Assembly (NCBI RefSeq): GCF_014646875.1
Contig: NZ_BMOC01000005.1
Coordinates: 98,125-162,124, forward strand
DNA: 64,000 bases
Direction: 5' to 3'
Source of the DNA: Halobellus salinus
Lineage (GTDB): Archaea > Halobacteriota > Halobacteria > Halobacteriales > Haloferacaceae
The notes below the pieces were generated by a model that searched no databases, was not told the origin of the DNA, and worked only from the letters and a program-made list of their open reading frames with translations. This document shows, one piece after another, positions 9,351 to 18,154 of this stretch. Position 1 is the stretch's first letter; every line of letters begins with the position of its first letter. Position numbers and translations under genes: made by a program.

Positions 9351-9944
9351 CTACCCGTATCGTTCCTCGTTCCAGGGGTTCGCGGTGGCGGAGTAGCCGC
9401 GCTGTTCCCAGTAGCCGCGTTTCTCCTCGGTCAGGAACTCAACGCCGTCGACCCATTTCGCGCCCTTGTACGCGTACTTGTGCGGGGTGACCACCCGGAG
9501 CGGCCCGCCGTGGTCCGCGGCCAGTTCGTCGCCGCCGTGGCCGTACGCGAAGAGAACACCCTCGTTGAGGCACTCCGAGAGCGGGAGGTCCGTGGTGTAG
9601 CCGTCGAGCGCGTGGAACAGAACGTGGACGGCGTCGTCGTGGACGTCTGCCCGGTCTGCGACTGTCGGAAACGGGACGCCGGTGAACACACGCCCCAGAG
9701 CACTCCACCCGGTGACGCAGTGAAAGTCCTGCCGCTGTGTCGTCGCCGGCAGGTCCAGGAACTCGTCGTAGGAGAGCGCGAGGTCGGTGTCGACGGCACC
9801 CCACACGTCGAACGACCACGTCTCCCGGTTCCACGACGGCGTCTCACCCTTCGACAGCACCGGGAACTCGTCGGTCTCGCGCTGTCCGGGGGGGACTCGC
9901 GAGTCGCCGAACGCCCGGTAGAGGTCGGTGAGGTCTTCGGCCAT
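9351..9944 (-). CDS. Sulfite-oxidase-like molybdopterin oxidoreductase
   Basis: 197 residues of the sulfite oxidase/MsrP molybdopterin-binding domain. The Mo-coordinating cysteine is in DFHCVTGWS (about residue 75), preceded by the family pattern LDLPATTQRQDFHC. Later hallmarks are LPLSECL, GVLFAYGHGGDEL and the HGGPLRVVTPHKYAYKGAKWV block that holds the pterin. There is no Tat signal or dimerisation domain, so it is probably a cytoplasmic oxidoreductase with a redox substrate that cannot be named. It is monocistronic. Confidence 0.88.
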   Translation of the reverse strand: MAEDLTDLYRAFGDSRVPPGQRETDEFPVLSKGETPSWNRETWSFDVWGAVDTDLALSYDEFLDLPATTQRQDFHCVTGWSALGRVFTGVPFPTVADRADVHDDAVHVLFHALDGYTTDLPLSECLNEGVLFAYGHGGDELAADHGGPLRVVTPHKYAYKGAKWVDGVEFLTEEKRGYWEQRGYSATANPWNEERYG

Positions 9945-10105
9945 ACCACCACTTCGGCCACAGACACATATACCACCGGCATCGGGGTGACCCGGGTGAA
10001 CGGAACCGAGTGGTTACACAGATCACTAATAGTTTTATTATGATCAAAACCAGAGACATCAATATCGAAACAACAGTTTCGTAAACCCGGAAACCACGAC
10101 ACAGG

Positions 10106-10116
10106 AATTAAATACC
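10106..10116 (+). promoter_or_regulatory. TATA element of the RHH gene
   Basis: The sequence aattaaatacc lies about 30 bases before the ATG at 10143, consistent with a short-leader haloarchaeal transcript. Confidence 0.5.
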
Positions 10117-10142
10117 CCGAATCCAAACCCCCTCACGATCAG

Positions 10143-10349
10143 ATGCCCAAGGTGAACATCAACGTCCCCGAACACCTCGAGATGCAGATTGCGCAACTCG
10201 TCGACCAAGGCGAGTTCGTCAACCGGGAGGAAGCCATCGAGGAACTCCTCTCAACGGGCCTCCGCGCGTTTAAGACGAGCGGTCCGATCGACGAGGACCG
10301 CCTCGAAGACGACGGGATGATGGGTCACGACGACGAGTACGTCTTCTGA
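10143..10349 (+). CDS. Ribbon-helix-helix (CopG-like) small regulator
   Basis: A 68-residue protein begins with the beta-strand MPKVNINVPEHLEMQI typical of MetJ/Arc/CopG DNA-binding ribbons. It continues with two helices (EFVNREEAIEELLSTGLRAF) and has an acidic tail. It probably binds DNA as a dimer; the target is unknown. It is close upstream of a UPF0058 gene on the same strand, and the 93-base gap leaves room for a separate promoter. Confidence 0.85.
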   Translation: MPKVNINVPEHLEMQIAQLVDQGEFVNREEAIEELLSTGLRAFKTSGPIDEDRLEDDGMMGHDDEYVF

Positions 10350-10442
10350 GACCGGCTGACGCCCGACTCTCCGAACTGCGCGGGTGTACCGTGGGAGCAC
10401 CCACCAACAACCCTTAACCCGGTCTCCCGCGTATGCGCCGGT

Positions 10443-10721
10443 ATGCACAAAGACGAACTCCTGGAACTCCACGAGCAGATGGTGATAATCAAGGACAACT
10501 TCGCCGCGCGGGAGACCGTCGACGGGACCCTCTTCGAAAAGTACGAGAGCCTCGACGTCGACCCATCGCACGTTCATAAATCGAAGAGCGAGCACAAACA
10601 CGCCGTGTTCGTCCTCGGTAACGCCCTCGCGTCGGCCATGACCGACGACGAGTTCTCAAACGCCGGGCGCGTGGGCAAACGGATGGAGGAGTTGGCCGAC
10701 GACGCCGAGAGCAAACTGTAG
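10443..10721 (+). CDS. UPF0058 family protein
   Basis: 92 residues, all-helical and charged. The N-terminus MHKDELLELHEQMVIIKDNF is the UPF0058 signature, followed by SEHKHAVFVLGNALASAM. The family is conserved across euryarchaea, is small and cytosolic, and has no established biochemical role. The start ATG at 10443 is preceded by AT-poor sequence, and the gene ends in TAG. Confidence 0.85.
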   Translation: MHKDELLELHEQMVIIKDNFAARETVDGTLFEKYESLDVDPSHVHKSKSEHKHAVFVLGNALASAMTDDEFSNAGRVGKRMEELADDAESKL

Positions 10722-10824
10722 CGCTGGCTGACGGGAGGAGTTCGGCGGGTGGGCCGTCGGACAACCGGCCCGGCCGGCAGCGGACTGCGTAGCTTCTTAA
10801 TGGGTCGGGAACTCACAACGCACG

Positions 10825-12480
10825 ATGGATTCTCTTCCGGTGGATCTTCTTTTACGGGGTGCGGTTGTGGGCGCACTCGGTGTGTCACTCGTTGTTGCGC
10901 TCTCGGTCGATCGGCCCTCAGCACTCGGTGGCCGCCTCCGAGCGCGCTTCGTTCTCGGCGTTCCGTGGGGAACGCTCCTGTCGGCCGGCTTCGTACTCGG
11001 CGTGTACCTCTTGATCCAGGGCGGGCTCCGGAACTGGTATTCGCCGGTCACGATCCCGTTCCGAGCGTGGTCGTATTTTTACCCGCTGGGGATGCTCACC
11101 GCGGCCTTCTCGCACAACGGCGCGGGACACCTGATCGGCAACCTCGTCGGGACGCTCACGCTCGCCCCGCTGGCCGAGTACGCGTGGGGTCACTTCCCGA
11201 GACAGCAGGGGTCACAGACCTTCTCGTCGCTCCGAACGGACCCGTACGTTCGCGCGTTCGTCGCGTTCCCCGCGGCAGTGATCGTGGTGGGGTTACTCAC
11301 GTCGGTGTTCGCGGTCGGGCCGATCATCGGCTTCTCCGGGGTCGTGTTCGCCTTCGCGGGCGTCGCGCTGGTGAACTACCCGCTCGGGACCGTGATTGCG
11401 CTGGTCGGCGGGGGGGCGGTCAGGCTGGTGTACACCGCGCTCCGGGTCCCGACACTCACCGCGAGCGGCCGCCCGGCGTACATCTCGCCGTGGTGGGCCG
11501 ATATCGCGATCCAGGGCCACGCACTCGGACTCCTGATCGGTGTCCTCGTTGGACTCTGGATCGTTCGGCGGCGACCGGACAGTCGGCCGAGCGCGCGACG
11601 ACTCTGGCTCGGCGGCCTCCTGGTCGCGGTCGAACAGTCGCTGTGGGCGGTCTACTGGTTCCGCGGCGGGGAGACATACGTGCTCTACCGCGCCGCGGGC
11701 GTGGTCTTGGTGGTGGCGCTCGCCACGCTCGTCGCGCTCGCGGTCGTCGCCAGCGACGACCCGCTCTTCGAGTGGGACCTCGGGGTCGACACTGGCGTGG
11801 TTCGGAACTGGCAGGTCGCGGCGGGTGCGCTGTTGCTCGTGACCGCCGCCGTCGCCGGTCCGGCGGTCCCCACGAACCTCTTCACCGCCCAGACGGGCGA
11901 TCTCCCTGGCGAGGAACGGACGGTCCGCGACTACGAGGTCACGTACGCCGAGAACGTGCAGAACGGGCTGGTCTCTGCTGTCGATGTCGACGCGTTCGGG
12001 GAGACAACAGCCGTCAACACCTCCGGCGTCGTCGTCCGGAGCGCCGAGCGCGGCATCTGGACCACTGCGGTCCCGAAGGGGCGGCTGGCGTTCGACGGCC
12101 GCACCGCCGTCCGGCTCGGCGGCGTCGGGTGGCGTGAGACGGTCTATGCACAGCGCGACGGGTGGCAGGTACTCGGCGCGGGCACCGCCTACCGCGTCGG
12201 ACTCGACAACGGCGACTCAGGGCGGGTGGTGTACACCTCCGACCCCGTCACCGCGGGGCCCACACTCGCTGGCCGGAACGTGACCGTGGTCCCGACCCGG
12301 GAGACCTACCGGCTGCGAGTCACACGTCCGAACGGGTCGGTGAACGAGACGGCACGGCTCCCGGCGGAAAACCAGTCCGTGACTCTCGACGGACTCCGGT
12401 TCGATCGCACCGCCTCGCGGGTGACCGTCTCGTACAACGGCACGCGGCTCCGGCTCCTGACCCAGGAGACCTACGAGTGA
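10825..12480 (+). CDS. Rhomboid-family intramembrane serine protease with C-terminal exported domain
   Basis: 551 residues. Six or more membrane helices in the first 340 residues contain the full rhomboid catalytic set: H97/H102 and N106 in the SHNGAGHLIGN segment, the nucleophile S171 in GFSG, and H232 in IQGHALGL. Residues from about 355 form a soluble, beta-rich domain after a final helix, predicted to face outside the cell. The family cleaves membrane-anchored substrates; the substrate here is unknown. It is monocistronic, and a kinase remnant follows on the opposite strand. Confidence 0.88.
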   Translation: MDSLPVDLLLRGAVVGALGVSLVVALSVDRPSALGGRLRARFVLGVPWGTLLSAGFVLGVYLLIQGGLRNWYSPVTIPFRAWSYFYPLGMLTAAFSHNGAGHLIGNLVGTLTLAPLAEYAWGHFPRQQGSQTFSSLRTDPYVRAFVAFPAAVIVVGLLTSVFAVGPIIGFSGVVFAFAGVALVNYPLGTVIALVGGGAVRLVYTALRVPTLTASGRPAYISPWWADIAIQGHALGLLIGVLVGLWIVRRRPDSRPSARRLWLGGLLVAVEQSLWAVYWFRGGETYVLYRAAGVVLVVALATLVALAVVASDDPLFEWDLGVDTGVVRNWQVAAGALLLVTAAVAGPAVPTNLFTAQTGDLPGEERTVRDYEVTYAENVQNGLVSAVDVDAFGETTAVNTSGVVVRSAERGIWTTAVPKGRLAFDGRTAVRLGGVGWRETVYAQRDGWQVLGAGTAYRVGLDNGDSGRVVYTSDPVTAGPTLAGRNVTVVPTRETYRLRVTRPNGSVNETARLPAENQSVTLDGLRFDRTASRVTVSYNGTRLRLLTQETYE

Positions 12481-12523
12481 GAGGCGCGTCGCTGGCGGTC
12501 CGGGCGCGGTCGCGGGCGACCGA

Positions 12524-12850
12524 TCAAGCGAGAGGGAGATCGATCGCGACCGTGGCTCCGTCGGCGTCGGCGGCGACGAGTTCGAGGTCGCCGCCGTGTC
12601 TGTCTGTGACCCACGTTGCGAGCCACGGCCCCTGGCCCGAGGCGTGCTGCAACTGCGTGATCTCGCGATCACCCGCGACGATCGACCACTCCGCGTCGGG
12701 GATGCCGGGGCCGTCGTCGTCGATCGCGATGCGGACGCCGCCGTCGAGCCGGTCGGAGACGGTGATGTCGACCGCCGCGTCGCTCCCTACGCCGACTCGC
12801 CACGGTCGCCGCGCTTCTGCCGACGCCGGTTGGAGACGCCGGTGGTCGGA
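12524..12850 (-). pseudogene. Histidine kinase C-terminal ATPase remnant
   Basis: In the minus-strand frame that ends at 12524 I read the C-terminal part of an HATPase domain: the G1 box IDDDGPGIPDAEW, then a G2-like GQGPWLATWVTDRHGGDLEL, then a normal C-terminal strand and stop. The N-box, the His phosphoacceptor domain and any start codon are missing: upstream in this frame the sequence degenerates and abuts the end of the carbonic-anhydrase-like gene. I call it a truncated, non-functional remnant. Confidence 0.65.
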
Positions 12851-12855
12851 CCCCG

Positions 12856-13359
12856 CTACTGTTCCAGCTCACCGGCCGCCTTGTACGCCCGCCGGTTTTC
12901 GCGGTAGTGGTCGGCTGTCTCCTCAATCACCGCCGCCTGTTCGGGGGTGAGTTCCCTGGTTTCGGCCGGGACACCGTACGCCAGGTGGCCCGCAGGGACG
13001 ACGGTGTCTTCGGTGACCAGCGATCCGGCGGCCACGAGCGAGTTCGACTCCACGGTGGCGCCGTACTGGACGGTACTCGACATCCCGACAAGGACGTCGT
13101 CGCCGATATCGGCGTAGTCGATGACGACGTTGTGGCCGACGGTGACGCGGTCGCCGACGTGTGCCCCGTGGAGCATCGAGAACTCCTGGACGTTCGTCTC
13201 CCTGCCCACGGTTGTGGCCCGGCCGTCCCCGCGGAGACACACGAACGGCCAGAGGCTCGCGTCCGGTCGCACGTCGACGTCGCCGACGAGGTAGGCCATC
13301 TCCGAGACGAACGCGGAGTCGGCCACCGACGGCGACTCCCCCAGAACGTCACGTTCCAT
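12856..13359 (-). CDS. Gamma carbonic anhydrase family protein, one zinc ligand replaced
   Basis: 167 residues forming a left-handed beta-helix of hexapeptide repeats (VGDVDVRPDASLWPF, VTVGHNVVIDYADIGDD) with a C-terminal helix. Conserved R43 and D45 (LRGDG) and the first two zinc ligands H64 (MLH) and H76 (VGH) are present. The third ligand, normally H in a GHxxxxHG pattern, aligns with D81 (GHNVVIDYA), so hydratase activity is doubtful. It may bind a different metal set or act as a trimeric scaffold. It is monocistronic. Confidence 0.87.
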   Translation of the reverse strand: MERDVLGESPSVADSAFVSEMAYLVGDVDVRPDASLWPFVCLRGDGRATTVGRETNVQEFSMLHGAHVGDRVTVGHNVVIDYADIGDDVLVGMSSTVQYGATVESNSLVAAGSLVTEDTVVPAGHLAYGVPAETRELTPEQAAVIEETADHYRENRRAYKAAGELEQ

Positions 13360-13594
13360 ACTGGGGCCTCGGCGACCGGAATCATAAGCCCCCGGGACCG
13401 GGGTGGAGTGGTGTCGCCCGGCGGGCGATGTACTGTATACCGCGATACAAAATGCCGAATGTGGCCGGAATCGACCGACTCCCGGCGGCTCAAGTCCGTA
13501 TCACGGTCGCGGTCGACGGTGTCACCCTCAACGGGGTCCGGAACCCCGAAGCACCGTCGAGTGGCGCGGGATCGTCGGAGAATTGTCGATCTGA

Positions 13595-15019
13595 CTACCG
13601 GTTCAGGGTGTGGATCGCCTGCTGCATCGCGTTCTCGGCGGCCTCCATCGTCGCCTCCGACAGCGTCGGGTGGGTGTGAATGGTGTCTGCGACCTCGTCG
13701 ATCGTCGCGCCGAGTTCGATCGCCAGCCCCGCTTCCGCGATCAACTCGGAGGCTTCGGGCGCGACCATCTGCGCGCCAACCAGCCGCCCCGTCTCCCCGT
13801 CGCCGACGAGCCGGACGAACCCTTCCGACTCGTTCATCGTGAGCGCCCGGCCGCTGGCGCGCATCGGCATCTCCCCGACGACGGGGTCGACCCCCGCCTC
13901 GACCGCTTCGGACTCGGTCAGTCCGACCGTGCCGATCTCGGGGTCGGTGAACACCGCGGCGGGGATGGCCCGGTGATCGAGCGCGACGGACTCGCCCGCG
14001 ATGGTCTCGGCGGCGACGATCCCCTCGGCGCTGGCTTTGTGCGCGAGCATCGGTTCGCCGGCCACGTCGCCGACGGCGTAGACGTGATCAAGCGCCGTCC
14101 GGGCGTGGTCGTCGATCGCGAGAAAGCCGGTATCGTCGGGTTCCAGCCCGATCGCGTCGAGTTCCAGCGTGTCGGTGACGGGCTCGCGCCCGACCGCGAC
14201 GAGCACCTTGTCGGCGCCGTAGGTCGCCGTCTCGCCGTCCTCGGCCTCGGTGACCACCTCGATCCCCCTGCCCGATTCCCGCCACTCGCTGGCGCCCTCG
14301 CCGAACCGGAAGTCGACGCCGAGGTCCGCCGCGCGCGAACGGACGACCCGCGTGATGTCGTCGTCGTAGGCGGGGAGTGCGGAGTCGAGCATTTCCACGA
14401 CCGTCACGTCGGTGCCGAGTTTCGCAAACATCGTCGAGAGTTCTATACCGATGTAGCCGGCACCGACGACCACGAGTTCGTCCGGTCGTTCCTCGGCCGC
14501 GAGCGCGTCCCGCGACGCCCACACGTCCTCGTCGGCGAAGGAGAAGCCGGGGATCTCGATCGGCCGCGACCCCGTGGCGACGATGCAGTCCTCGAACTCG
14601 ACGGTCGCCGTCTCCCCGTCGTCACCGCTGTGGGCGACCCGCGCGGCGTGGTCGTCTGCGAACGTCGCGGTCCCCTCGAGCAGCGTGACCTGGTTGGCCT
14701 TACACAGCTTTTCAACGCCGCCTGTCAGTCGGTCTACGACGTCATTCTTCCAGTCGGCCAACGCCGCCATGTCAACCGTCGGGTCGGCGTGGATCCCCAT
14801 CACGGCCGCGTTTTCGGCGTCGTGGGCGATGTCGGCCGCGGTGATGAACGCCTTCGATGGGATACAGCCGTGGTTGAGACAGGTACCTCCGTAGGCGTCC
14901 TTCTCGACGAGCGTCACGTCACGGTCTCGCTGTGCGGCGCGGATGGCGGCCACGTAGCCGCCCGGTCCGCCGCCGATAACTAGTACGTCGGTGCGGGTCG
15001 AACCGTCTCGGGGCGTCAT
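13595..15019 (-). CDS. lpdA: Dihydrolipoamide dehydrogenase
   Basis: The FAD-dependent E3 flavoenzyme reoxidises dihydrolipoamide in 2-oxoacid dehydrogenase or glycine cleavage systems. It has 474 residues: FAD-binding GGGPGG (16-21), the redox disulfide C47/C52 in GGTCLNHGCIPSK, the NAD-binding GAGYIGIE, the second FAD motif YAVGDVAGEP, and the C-terminal active-site His-Glu pair in HTHPTLSE. No E1 or E2 genes adjoin it, so it is a stand-alone copy. The start MTPRDGSTRTDVLVIGG is well placed. Confidence 0.95.
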   Translation of the reverse strand: MTPRDGSTRTDVLVIGGGPGGYVAAIRAAQRDRDVTLVEKDAYGGTCLNHGCIPSKAFITAADIAHDAENAAVMGIHADPTVDMAALADWKNDVVDRLTGGVEKLCKANQVTLLEGTATFADDHAARVAHSGDDGETATVEFEDCIVATGSRPIEIPGFSFADEDVWASRDALAAEERPDELVVVGAGYIGIELSTMFAKLGTDVTVVEMLDSALPAYDDDITRVVRSRAADLGVDFRFGEGASEWRESGRGIEVVTEAEDGETATYGADKVLVAVGREPVTDTLELDAIGLEPDDTGFLAIDDHARTALDHVYAVGDVAGEPMLAHKASAEGIVAAETIAGESVALDHRAIPAAVFTDPEIGTVGLTESEAVEAGVDPVVGEMPMRASGRALTMNESEGFVRLVGDGETGRLVGAQMVAPEASELIAEAGLAIELGATIDEVADTIHTHPTLSEATMEAAENAMQQAIHTLNR

Positions 15020-15157
15020 TGCTACGAGTACCGTGTGCGGTCGGGGTCGTGAAACTACTGTTCTTTCGCTCCGAGGGGGTTCGGCGGCGACGTGCTGTTT
15101 CAGAGTCGATCACAAACCTGGTTGGACACGACGAACACGACCTCGTGTCCGGCCCCC

Positions 15158-15526
15158 TCAGGCGGCACCTCCGCCACCCCGTGGAGGTGGTTGGCCGCTC
15201 CGGTTTCCGGCGTCGAGTGCCCGCACTCGGCCGGCGACCGCACCCATCACGAACCCGGCGACGTGGGCGGCGACGGCGACACCCGGGCCGGCGGTCGGAA
15301 GCCTCACCGCGATCGCACCGACGAGCAACAGCGCAACCGACCCACGCCGACCGACCGCGGCCCGGGAGCGGATGCCGTCGGCTACCTGGTTGGCCGCAAG
15401 AACGTAGCCGACGCCCGCGAGGACCGCCCCGCTGGCGCCGAGGGCCGCGACCGGGACCTGCTGAAAGGCGAAGACCGCCAGGAAAACGACGAGGAGGTCG
15501 ACCATCGGCCGTTGCGGGCGACGCAT
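15158..15526 (-). pseudogene. Rhomboid-like protein with a large internal deletion
   Basis: 122 residues. The N-terminus (LLVVFLAVFAFQQV) resembles the first helix of compact haloarchaeal rhomboids. It runs straight into the catalytic-serine helix (PVAALGASGAVLAGVGYVL) and then the histidine helix (AAHVAGFVMGAVAGR). The intervening helices with the HxxxN oxyanion motif are absent, with no frameshift, as though about 80-100 codons were deleted cleanly. Ser and His are both present, but the protein lacks half of the six-helix core and is probably inactive. Confidence 0.55.
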
Positions 15527-15586
15527 ACCGAACCTATCGGCGGCGCAAGCAAAGTTCCGCCGGCGCAGGAACCGGCTTGAGGTGAC

Positions 15587-17500
15587 TCACTCAGCCGCGT
15601 CGACCGCCCGCGCGTCGTCGATCTGTGCGTCCCACAACGCGGCGTACTCGCCGGATTTCGCCACCAGCCGCTCGTGGGGCCCCGACTCGACGATCTCGCC
15701 GTCGTCGAGCACGACGACCCGGTCGGCGTCCCGGATGGTCGACAGCCGGTGGGCGATCACGAACGCGGTCCGGTTCTCGATCAGCCGGTCAATGCTGGCT
15801 TTGATCTCCTCCTCGGTCTCGGTGTCGACGTCGCTGGTCGCCTCGTCGAAGATGATGATCGCGGGGTCGTTGAGCAGCGCCCGCGCGATCGCGATCCGTT
15901 GACGCTGGCCGCCGGAGAGCTTCACGCCGCGCTCGCCGATCTGGGTGTCGTACCCGTCGGGTAGCTCCGAGACGAACTCGTCGGCCGCCGCGGCGTCCGC
16001 AGCCGCGGTCACCCGATCGCGCGCCGCGTCGGCGTCGCCGTCACCCCGCTCGGCGGCCAACACCTCGCTGTCGCCGTACGCGACGTTCTCGGCGACGGTT
16101 CCCGAAAAGAGGTAGGGGTTCTGTTCGACCACCGCAATCTCCTCGCGGAGCGCCTGGAGGTCATACTCCCGGACGTCGCGGTCGTCGACGGTCACCCGGC
16201 CCTCGTCGGTGTCGTGCAGGCGGGGAACGAGTTTCACCAACGTCGACTTGCCCGCGCCCGTCGCGCCCGCGAGGCCGATGGTCGCGCCGGCGGGCACGTC
16301 CAGCGACACCGAGTGCAACACCGGCTCCCGGTCGTCGTAGCCGAACCACACGTCCTCGAACGTCACGTCGCCGTTGATCCCGTCCGGGACGTGTGGGTCC
16401 TCGGGTTCGGTGACCGTCGGCTCCCGGCCCAGCAGCCCGAACACCCGCTCGGCGCTGGATTTCGCGAGTTGGTATTTATTGGCCGACCGGCCGATCCGAC
16501 GCATCGGCGAGTAGAGCCGGCGGAGATAGAGGAAGAAGGCCGCAAACGCCCCGGTTGAGATCAGCGCCGCCTCGCCGGGCGGCGTGGTGATGATGGCCCG
16601 CCCGCCCACGAGGAGGACGAGTACGAACACGACGCCCGTGAGCAGCCGGAGCGTCGCGAAAAAGCCCCGACGGATCCGCAGCGCCGCCACCTTCTCGTCG
16701 TGGTACGCCTCGCTCCGCTCTGCGACCCGGTCACGCTCGAAGGCGTACCGGTTGAACGCCTTCACGACGGCGACGCCGCCGAGGTTGTTCTCCAGCCGAG
16801 TGTTGAGCCGGGCGACCGTCTCCCGGAGGGATTTGTACCGCGGCTCGATCCACCGGAGGAACGCCGCGCTCGCCAGCCCGATGATCGGAACGGGCGCCAG
16901 TGCGATGATCGCGAGCGTGGGCGCGTAGTACCACAGGACCGCCGCGATCCCGCCGACGGTGGCGACCACCCGAATGAGCTGTCGGAACTCCGTGTTCAGA
17001 AACTGCTCTAACCGGTTGATGTCGCTGTTGAGGATCGACATCATCCCCCCGGTCTGGTGGTTCGCGAAGAAATCCATCGAGAGGTGCTGGAGGTGGTCGT
17101 ACGTGTCGTTGCGGAGGTCGCGTTGGACTTTCTGGGCCGACGACTGGAGCAGATACCGCGACCCGAACCGGGTGGCCGACCGGAGCAGATACGCCAGCGC
17201 CGCGATGACCACCAGTCGTCGGAGGAACGCCAGCCGGGCGGCCTCACCGGTGATCGCGCCGGCGGGTAACAGTCCGGCCTCGGTCAGCAGTCCGGGATCG
17301 GCCGAACCCAGGACGACCCGGTCGATCGTGGTCGCAATGATGACCGGTGGCACGAGCCGGGCAAACCGCGTCAACATCGCGGCGATCACACCCAGCGTGA
17401 TCCGCGGCCAGTACGGCCAAGCGTACCCGAGCAGCCGGCCGATCGGGTGGCCGTCGACCGAGTCGCGGATGTCGCTGAACCCGCCGTCGTCGTCGCTCAC
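15587..17500 (-). CDS. ABC exporter, membrane and ATPase domains fused
   Basis: 637 residues from GTG at 17500 (VSDDDGGFSDIRDSV). A six-helix type-I exporter domain (about 30-320) is followed by a nucleotide-binding domain with Walker A GATGAGKST, signature LSGGQRQRIAIARALL, Walker B IIIFDEATSDVD and the H-loop IAHRLST. It is MsbA/LmrA-like, works as a homodimer, and exports lipids, peptides or drugs; the substrate is unknown. The 50 codons upstream of the chosen start are arginine-rich and out of character. It is transcribed divergently from the wHTH gene. Confidence 0.93.
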   Translation of the reverse strand: MSDDDGGFSDIRDSVDGHPIGRLLGYAWPYWPRITLGVIAAMLTRFARLVPPVIIATTIDRVVLGSADPGLLTEAGLLPAGAITGEAARLAFLRRLVVIAALAYLLRSATRFGSRYLLQSSAQKVQRDLRNDTYDHLQHLSMDFFANHQTGGMMSILNSDINRLEQFLNTEFRQLIRVVATVGGIAAVLWYYAPTLAIIALAPVPIIGLASAAFLRWIEPRYKSLRETVARLNTRLENNLGGVAVVKAFNRYAFERDRVAERSEAYHDEKVAALRIRRGFFATLRLLTGVVFVLVLLVGGRAIITTPPGEAALISTGAFAAFFLYLRRLYSPMRRIGRSANKYQLAKSSAERVFGLLGREPTVTEPEDPHVPDGINGDVTFEDVWFGYDDREPVLHSVSLDVPAGATIGLAGATGAGKSTLVKLVPRLHDTDEGRVTVDDRDVREYDLQALREEIAVVEQNPYLFSGTVAENVAYGDSEVLAAERGDGDADAARDRVTAAADAAAADEFVSELPDGYDTQIGERGVKLSGGQRQRIAIARALLNDPAIIIFDEATSDVDTETEEEIKASIDRLIENRTAFVIAHRLSTIRDADRVVVLDDGEIVESGPHERLVAKSGEYAALWDAQIDDARAVDAAE

Positions 17501-17735
17501 CGGGCCACCACCCGGCCGCGCGTCGCGTCGCCCCGCCGACAGTGTCGGACTCCGACCGTCATTGTGTGCGTGGAGGGTAGAACGCCCCCGACGAACCCAA
17601 ACCTGTTGCTTCGCCGGCGCCGCGGTGTGCACCCGAGATATCGCCCCCACGGGCTACATGTATAGCCCGTCGACGCGGGCGTCGGCTATGGGTGTAGTGA
17701 CAGGATTTCCCAGGGGAGAACCCGTTTGGAATGGT

Positions 17736-18143
17736 ATGAGCGCACTGCTCCCACATACGCCCCCGGTTGAACGCTCCGGCTCCGGCTCCCAGGTTGTCAC
17801 CCTCGGCGACGACGGCTCCGACGCGGTGTTTTCGGTTCTCTCGTCGACAGTCGCGCGGCAAGTGCTGGGGGAGTTGTACCGCAGCCCCGCAACGCAATCG
17901 GAGCTCGCGGACCGAGTCGACACCTCAATCCAGAACGTCAGCTACCATCTCGACAACCTCGTCGACGCCGGCCTGGTCGATGTCGTCGACGAGTGGTACT
18001 CCGAGAAGGGTCGAAGGATGGATGTTTACGCCCCCGAGGGCAGCCCGCTGGTGCTCGTGGTCGGCGACGACACGGGGACCAAGGATGCGGCATCCGATGC
18101 CGAGCCGCAACCGACCGAGCCGCTCCCGCGTCCGGAGAACTGA
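17736..18143 (+). CDS. Winged-helix (ArsR-like) transcription regulator
   Basis: 135 residues from MSALLPHTPPVERS. A wHTH fold spans about residues 30-100: ARQVLGELYRSPATQSELADRV, then the recognition segment SIQNVSYHLDNLVDAGLVDVV, and the wing EWYSEKGRRMDVYAP. This is the common haloarchaeal HTH_20 type that senses an unknown signal. It is divergent from the ABC exporter and 11 bases upstream of the monooxygenase-like gene, so it may regulate either. The acidic tail is disordered. Confidence 0.88.
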   Translation: MSALLPHTPPVERSGSGSQVVTLGDDGSDAVFSVLSSTVARQVLGELYRSPATQSELADRVDTSIQNVSYHLDNLVDAGLVDVVDEWYSEKGRRMDVYAPEGSPLVLVVGDDTGTKDAASDAEPQPTEPLPRPEN

Positions 18144-18154
18144 CGCCCGCCGGG

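Noticed and set aside
10749..12137. 462-codon plus-strand frame overlapping the rhomboid gene
   Set aside because: Arg/Gly-rich shadow; the rhomboid frame carries all catalytic residues.
13453..13594. Short plus-strand frame MPNVAGIDRLPAAQ
   Set aside because: It runs into the antisense of lpdA and has no family resemblance or start signal that distinguishes it from chance.
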